Origin: Sacculina carcini
Lineage: Eukaryota; Arthropoda; Thecostraca; Sacculinidae
Direction: 5' to 3'
NCBI GenBank assembly: GCA_916048095.2
Contig: OU696580.1
Coordinates: 1,975,202 to 2,039,201 of the forward strand
DNA: 64,000 nt
A program made the translations under genes and the position numbers. Below the pieces are notes generated by a model that saw only the letters and a list, made by a program, of their open reading frames with translations, did not search any database and was not told the origin of the DNA. Each line of letters starts with the position of its first letter. Within the stretch, counting starts at the first letter, position 1. Below are positions 59,001 through 64,000 of this stretch, in pieces.

Positions 59001-61766
59001 ACCCCTGGGGTAGATAATCTCAGTCTTCTGATTACAAATTATGATCGCATCAGTATATTTTGTGATCACAAACTAATAAGTTAAATCACCTCAGACTAGG
59101 CTGAGAGCGGTCAAGATTGAATGGTTGGGTTGGGTTGGGTAGGTTTGACTCAGGTTATATTGGGTTTTAATGATAGCGGAAAATATATAAATTTTAACAA
59201 TAAATATTATAGCGGTAAAAGTGAAATAGTACTTAAGCAAATGATATTGGGGAATGATGTTAAGTAATAAATATAGTTTGGAAACAGTCTGATGAAAAGA
59301 TTTCATCATCTTTCATTGTTTGTTTCGTGTTTGTGTTCTGAATTATACCACACGACGGGCAGATTTATATATCTGGCGGGTTGAGGGATAATATTTGTCA
59401 AAATAAGAACAAAAATATTCACATTTAGACTTTTCTATTGGTTAAGATATTTATAGGTTACATTTTTTGCTTTTCGATTTGTATTCATTATATTTTATGG
59501 ATATTTTATGAATTTTATTGTATGAATTGTTCCGCACGACGGGTGGGTTTAAAAAAATGTTTTTAGATCATTTTTTCAAATGGTTCATTTAAAAAAAGTT
59601 TTTTTTTTAAATAAAAATGTTCCGCGGGCAGCAACTATAGACAATAGAACGTTCAATTTACCCTGTAGAATTAATCCATACACAAAACCAATGGATTTGA
59701 CTTCAAGATGCAGAACGGATCGTGTTCGAGTTCTGAATTATTCAGCACGACGGGCGGGTTTAAAAATGACTCAGGCGGACTGAGGGGAAATATTGTGTCG
59801 AAATAAAAATAATTAAACTTATAATTTTCAATTGATTAATATTTTTATGAGTGTACCCTATTTCATTTTTATTTTTCCATATTTTTTATGAATCGAATAT
59901 GAATTTCATGTTATGAATTGCTCCGCACAACTGGCGGGTTTTAATGCTATATATATACATAAAGAAGAAATTATCTGTCTGTCTGTGTATGTATGCTTGA
60001 ATATGAGGTGACATAATTGCGCTGGCTCATGGTTCGCTGGTTCAATTATCAGGGGCTTCAAACGCAAACGAAGCGATGGCTCATTTTTATGAAATAAAAA
60101 TGTCCCGCGGGCAGCAATAAAACGTTCAATTTCACCGTATAGAATGAATTCATATACAAAACTAATGGATTTGACTTCAAGAACCAGAACGGATGGTGTT
60201 CGAGTTCTGAATTATTCCGCACGTCGGCCGGGTTTAAATATGAGGCGGGTTGAGTGAAAATATTTTGTCAAAATAAAATTAAAAATAATGAAATTTAGAC
60301 TTTTTAATTGATTAAGGTCTTCATGAGTTTGCCTTATTTATTTTTAATTTGCAATATTTTTATGAATTGTTCCGCACAACGGGCGGGTTTTAATGCGGTT
60401 TTAATGCTGTATATATACATAAAGAAGAAATTATCTGTCTGTGTATGTATGCTTGAATATGAGGTGACATAATTGCGCTGGTTCATGGTTCGCTGGTTCA
60501 ATGATCAGGGGCTTCAAACGCAAACGAAGCGATGGCTCATTTTTATGAAATAAAAATGTCCCGCGGGCAGCAATAAAACGTTCAATTTCACCGTCTAGAA
60601 TGAATTCATATACAAAACTAATGGATTTGACTTCAAGAACCAGAACGGATGGTGTTCGAGTTCTGAATTATTCCGCACGTCGGCCGGGTTTAAATATGAG
60701 GCGGGCTGAGTGAAAATATTTTGTCAAAATGTAAATTAAAAATAATGAAATTTAGACTTTTTAATTGATTAAGGTTTTTATGAGTTTGCCTTATTTATTT
60801 TTAATTTGCAATATTTTTATGAATTCTTCCGCACAACGGGCGGGTTTTAATGCTAGTTATTGAATAAAATAGCAAAGTGATTATTGATAAAATTAGCACT
60901 GACGCTGGTTGTAGAAATGGCAAACAAGCGCTACCTGTCGTTTTGCGAGTCGATTGCAGACTTGGACAGCAGAATGTGGATGCTAGGAATATCTTTATTC
61001 ACCTGCAGTGTATCCAAAGCTGGATTCTCTTTGGGCTTCCAGAGCTCTGTCGCGCTACACAAACAAAACAACCCACAAAATGAACGAAAACGAACCGTAT
61101 GACATATATGAGTAGTGACTATGAGGCGTATCGTTTGATAATTCAGCAGTCAATTGCATATTTTTCAATTATTATTCAATCACCCTTTTATTTTATAGAT
61201 CTTTTACTTCATTTCGCTTCTGTCAATTGTCAGTGTGACCGTCTGGTCGAATGTTTATAATCGTGGACTATGCCAATCTTTTGAGGGGCCATAGGACCGA
61301 ATTTAAATAAATCCATGTGTATATGTGGACCACAAAGACTTCTGGGGGTCCAAGGACTGTTTCTGGGGGGCCACAAGGGCTCGCATTTTCTTGAAGGGGA
61401 TCATGGTAACAAAAAGTGTGAGAAACACTGGTCTAGTCAAATGTATGCATATGATCAGTGTGAATATGTTTTGAGCTTAATCCGTTCTGACCGTTGGTAA
61501 CAGCAGTAAGTGAGTTGGTGGAGTTCTTTGACGGATTTTTTTAGCAGTTCTGCGCTGAGTAGTGTTTTCGACACGGCCTGGCCGCTTCCCGACCACAACA
61601 CACAACTGTGCGTCTGCAGCTGCGATTTGGCGAAGCCGACCATATTATGCACCCGACTATTCGGCTTCACTTGCATCCAAACTGCGTCGTCGGGCACAGA
61701 GGCGAATGTCAAATCGGACTTATCAACATTTTCCACCTTGGTTTCAGCGAGCTTGTAGTGCTCCAT
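50390..61766 (-). CDS. RPP25: RPP25-like Alba protein of RNase P/MRP
   Basis: Alba-domain subunit (Rpp25/Rpp25L family) that binds P3 RNA of RNase P and RNase MRP with Rpp20, in the nucleus and nucleolus. Three exons with matching phases: 61492-61766 (ATG at 61766, donor CAACG|GTCAGA, phase 2), 60935-61054 (donor GACAG|GTAGCG, phase 2), 50390-50648 (stop at 50390). Predicted 217 residues. Seen: VGFAKSQLQ, the GSGQAVSKT motif, KSVKELHQLT, ELWKP, LDTLQVNKDIPSIHILLSK, then SYQAPEDRSVPFRR and a Thr/Gly-rich, basic tail (FKRTRRPRRRPATAGKNG). The last intron is 10.3 kb, nearly all of it a tandem Helitron pair. Exon 3 was joined on phase plus the YQAP continuation typical of this family, so it is less certain than exons 1-2. 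Confidence 0.85.
50710..50872. mobile_element. hAT-like MITE
   Basis: CATCAGTGGCATGGCCAGGT at the left, a G-rich interior (GGGGGAGGGGGGGCGTGGC), and TACACCCCCTGCCGTGGG at the right. Resembles the other CAGTGGCG-type copies. In the RPP25 last intron between exon 3 and the Helitron pair. Confidence 0.5.
51690..52720. repeat. ~341-bp satellite inside Helitron copy 1
   Basis: Units carry CACCGGGCG/TGACT (near 51815, 52155, 52496), GTGCTAGAAATTTTGTTTCC and TTGCGATTACACAGGAATAT (near 52018, 52358, 52700). Three units. The first differs more from the others. Confidence 0.85.
54608..55967. repeat. Three ~450-bp terminal units, Helitron copy 1
   Basis: Units begin at 54608, 55068 and 55518 with TATATATATACATAAAGAAG and (TCTG)n, and end with the hairpin and TTTTAATGC. 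Each looks like a miniature of the whole element (TATATATA head, GC hairpin tail), but only the last is followed by CTAG. Confidence 0.85.
55971..60856 (+). mobile_element. Non-autonomous Helitron, copy 2
   Basis: Starts at 55971 with TCTATATATATAAAAGAGAT, immediately after the CTAG of copy 1, and ends with its own hairpin and CTAG (60853-60856) followed by T. 4886 bp. Nearly identical to copy 1, but with four ~341-bp satellite units (markers near 57007, 57346, 57690, 58032) and only two ~450-bp terminal units (59948, 60408). No transposase frame. Confidence 0.85.
56680..58055. repeat. ~341-bp satellite inside Helitron copy 2
   Basis: Four units (CACCGGG markers near 56802, 57144, 57485, 57826), one more than in copy 1. 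The extra unit is almost identical to its neighbour, consistent with recent duplication. Confidence 0.85.
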
Positions 61767-62302
61767 CCTATACCTTGGTGTGTGACTTGTAAATTATTCT
61801 CTTCAAATAACACTCAAATTAAATACATTTAAATTAAAAATCTAGTTCAATCGGAAACACGCCGAAACAGCCATCGAAAAGCAACCCCTCAAAACACCAC
61901 TGTTTGTAACATTCTCTCCTATATCGTCAAAATCTTATGAATAACAATATTGCAATTTAATGATATTATTATGTGGATTTGAATTTTCATGAGATAAAAA
62001 AATCTACTAAATGATCAATCAGTATATAAAAAGTGGAGGTGAATAAAAACATTCTACGTTATCGCTCTGTGCTAGGTTGTGTATTTTGTTTGGTGTTGTG
62101 TGTTGTTGTGTGTTGTTGTGTGTGTTGTTGTTCATTCGTGTTTCTCTCTGTTTTTGTTAGTTGAATTTCAAAAACCTCTATGGCGATAGTGTGTGCACTT
62201 AAGTGAATCCCAATAATTACGTCAGTGTTGCATTTGCCACGATCCGCGCCTCAGATTTGTGTCGTTTCAAAGCAATCTGTCGTCGAGTATTCTGGTATCG
62301 GT
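61767..62302. promoter_or_regulatory. Divergent promoter region RPP25 / MOB4
   Basis: 536 bp between the start codons of two head-to-head genes. Contains (TGTTG)n near 62090-62135. It must hold both 5' UTRs and promoters unless an unseen upstream exon exists. No TATA box can be assigned with confidence. Confidence 0.5.
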
Positions 62303-62770
62303 ATGGGGGAGACAGCAATCATACGACGTAACAGACCCGGCACGAAAAGATCGGCAAGTATAGGCTTAATGGGCCGAAGTGTATTCATGAATATTCACTT
62401 CTCAAGTTTTCCTTGCAATGGACTTTCTGCATTTTCAGTGACTTTTACTGTTTGGTAGAACAGCATAACGTGTCGATTGAAGATTTGTCTTCATTATGAG
62501 GGGTGCGCTTTCATATGAGCTTAAACTTTTGGTATGCTTATTTTGGAAACTTATTTTGGAAACTTTTGGTATGGTGTGCATAGTAATGTGTTTGTGAACG
62601 TACATTTCTGTGTGTGTGTATGTGTGTGTGTGCTTACATTTATGTATCTGTATGTGTGTGTCCATGTAAATGCTAACCTGTGTTTGTGCTTGTGCGTATG
62701 TGTGATTGTCTGTTTGTTTGTGTGTGTGTGTGTCTGCGCGTGATTGTGTATGTGTATGACTCTTGTGCTT

Positions 62771-62826
<56 letters not shown>

Positions 62827-62995
62827 ATCAGGAGTTTTACAGCTGGCCAGACGAGGTGTTTGAAGAGATGGACAGTACACTAGCCGTACAGCAGTACATT
62901 CAACAGCTCATCAGACGAGATCCGTACAACGTACAACTTATACTTACGGCGCCTGATCAACAGGATGAGGGCGTCTGGAAATACGAACATCTACG
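62303..62995 (+). CDS. MOB4: MOB4 (phocein), first two coding exons
   Basis: MOB-family adaptor of the STRIPAK phosphatase-kinase complex. Exon 1, 62303-62353, gives [17 protein letters not shown]. Exon 2, 62832-62995, gives [20 protein letters not shown] and continues [15 protein letters not shown] to [11 protein letters not shown] (phase 2 donor CTACG|GTATTA). The match to MOB4 ([28 protein letters not shown]) is unmistakable. The intron between them keeps frame only with a GC donor, ATCG|GCAAGT, a normal GC-AG consensus. The (TG)n run at 62775-62824 stands right before the acceptor. The remaining exons, with the zinc-binding core, lie beyond the window. Confidence 0.92.
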
Positions 62996-63664
62996 GTATT
63001 ATTATCATCATGTGTTTTCTCACCAACATATTGTTTACAAAATCCTCGTGACACGGACCCACACAAGCATGTGTTTTATTTCATGTCGTCCGCTTTAAAA
63101 TGAATAAATATAACATATAAAAAGTGAGTGACATCGCAACAAGATATAAATGATTAAAACAGATATATAGGCGCACTGCTAAATCAGTCGCATGAAACGT
63201 ATACGCACTACTTGAAATACATTAAACATCTTTTCTTTTATTTAGCGTGTGTGTGTCTGTGTGTGCATTAGGTTTTGCTCATTTTCTAGCGATTTTTTTC
63301 CGAAAAAATATATATTCGTGGGGGTGGAAATTAAAAATTTAGCGAAAATTGAGAAATACTTGCATATTTTCCTCAATGTAATTTGTGTTGATCAATATAT
63401 CTTCAACCATCTATGGAAAATCTCTTTGAGGTTTGCCTAACAATCTCATTTTTGTCAACATTCCACTTAAAAATATACCGTATCATTTCCATTAAACTCG
63501 TTATTATTATACACTGTGTCTGTATTTGTGTCTGTGTGTGTGTATCTGTGTGCATGTGTGTATGCTTATGTCTGTCTCTCTCTCTCTCTATCTGTGTGTA
63601 CGTCTGTGTCTGTGTGTATAGCTGTGTTTGTGTGTGTGTCTATCTGTGTGTGTATCTATCTATC
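62996..63664. other. MOB4 intron 2, first part
   Basis: Intron sequence with (TG)n at 63246-63268 and 63520-63660. No exon with a MOB continuation (Cys/His zinc site) was found here. Confidence 0.5.
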
Positions 63665-64000
63665 TTCAATCTATTATTAATAAAGCATGTCGTATGATAT
63701 TTAATCTTCCTTCGGGCTCTCATGTTTCTTCTTCTTTACAAAAACTTAGGTTACTTCCCATTAAGGCTCTTGTTGAGTATCGTATTTGTTTAATTATTCA
63801 TTCAGCTCTTCAGCTTCGTAAGCCTGCGTATCTCTTTGACCTCCTCTCTTATAAAACCTCATCTCTTTCTCTTAGGTCTTCTAACGATCCTTTTCTACTA
63901 GTTGAACCATCCTTTCCTTCTAGGCATTCTCACTACAATCGTTGTTTCTCTATCTTAGGACCTCGTATCTACAATAGGCTATCTCCCTCAATACGCTCAA
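63665..64000 (+). mobile_element. L2-like LINE RT fragment, runs off the window
   Basis: An uninterrupted frame from 63667 to the window edge encodes [19 protein letters not shown], a helical region, and ILGPRIYNRLSPSIRS, the C-terminal part of an L2-like RT. It starts abruptly after (TCTA)n, so it is 5'-truncated. Its tail lies outside. In MOB4 intron 2, sense orientation. Confidence 0.75.

Noticed and set aside
50984-60856. Short frames inside the Helitron pair as genes
   Set aside because: The same short frames recur in both copies only because the DNA is duplicated; none has a domain and the composition is AT-rich.
1-64000. tRNA or rRNA genes
   Set aside because: No cloverleaf with a GTTCGAATC-type box or rRNA-like stretch was recognised by eye; a covariance search would be needed to be sure.

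Overview
The window is animal nuclear DNA. Its genes are split into many short exons joined by GT-AG introns, it carries LINE, Helitron, MITE and LTR elements, and it is extremely rich in (CA)n/(TG)n. The recognisable genes are conserved metazoan ones, and a small secreted TULIP-type protein resembling arthropod JHBP/takeout or mite group-7 proteins leans towards an invertebrate, perhaps an arthropod. I cannot name the species. Family assignments and comparisons with human proteins are from memory, without a search.

Genes left to right, alternating in strand: the 3' end of a NELL1/2 orthologue (+, 436-5747, six exons); MCMDC2 (-, 19998-8715, about 13 exons, almost every exon phase checked by hand); POMP (+, 22941-23872, two exons); AGA, lysosomal aspartylglucosaminidase (-, 29590-24822, five exons, 340 aa); QTRT1 (+, 38640-39830, intronless); HDHD5 (-, 41999-40755, intronless); a TULIP-like secreted protein (+, 44056-44769, intronless); RPP25-like Alba protein of RNase P/MRP (-, 61766-50390, three exons); and the first two coding exons of MOB4/phocein (+, from 62303, running off the right edge). 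They form no operon or pathway; it is an ordinary gene neighbourhood heavily inflated by repeats.

Mobile DNA: an L2/CR1-type LINE (29.9-38.2 kb) with a 9-bp candidate target duplication is split by a second, related LINE (about 32.25-35.73 kb). Several 3' fragments of the same broad group lie elsewhere. A very young LTR retrotransposon (45470-49807) sits inside an older interspersed repeat. hAT-like and other MITEs recur. The most striking element is a head-to-tail pair of non-autonomous Helitrons (50984-55970 and 55971-60856) that fills the last intron of RPP25.

Two things stand out. First, the two Helitron copies abut exactly (CTAG directly followed by TC), share one A|T target and differ in the copy number of two internal satellites, as expected of a rolling-circle concatemer. 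Second, about 14 of 25 assigned acceptors are preceded by (TG)n on the sense strand instead of a polypyrimidine tract, and three ~700-nt introns carry (CA)n just after the donor and (TG)n just before the acceptor. Their pre-mRNA could fold into a hairpin bridging the two splice sites.
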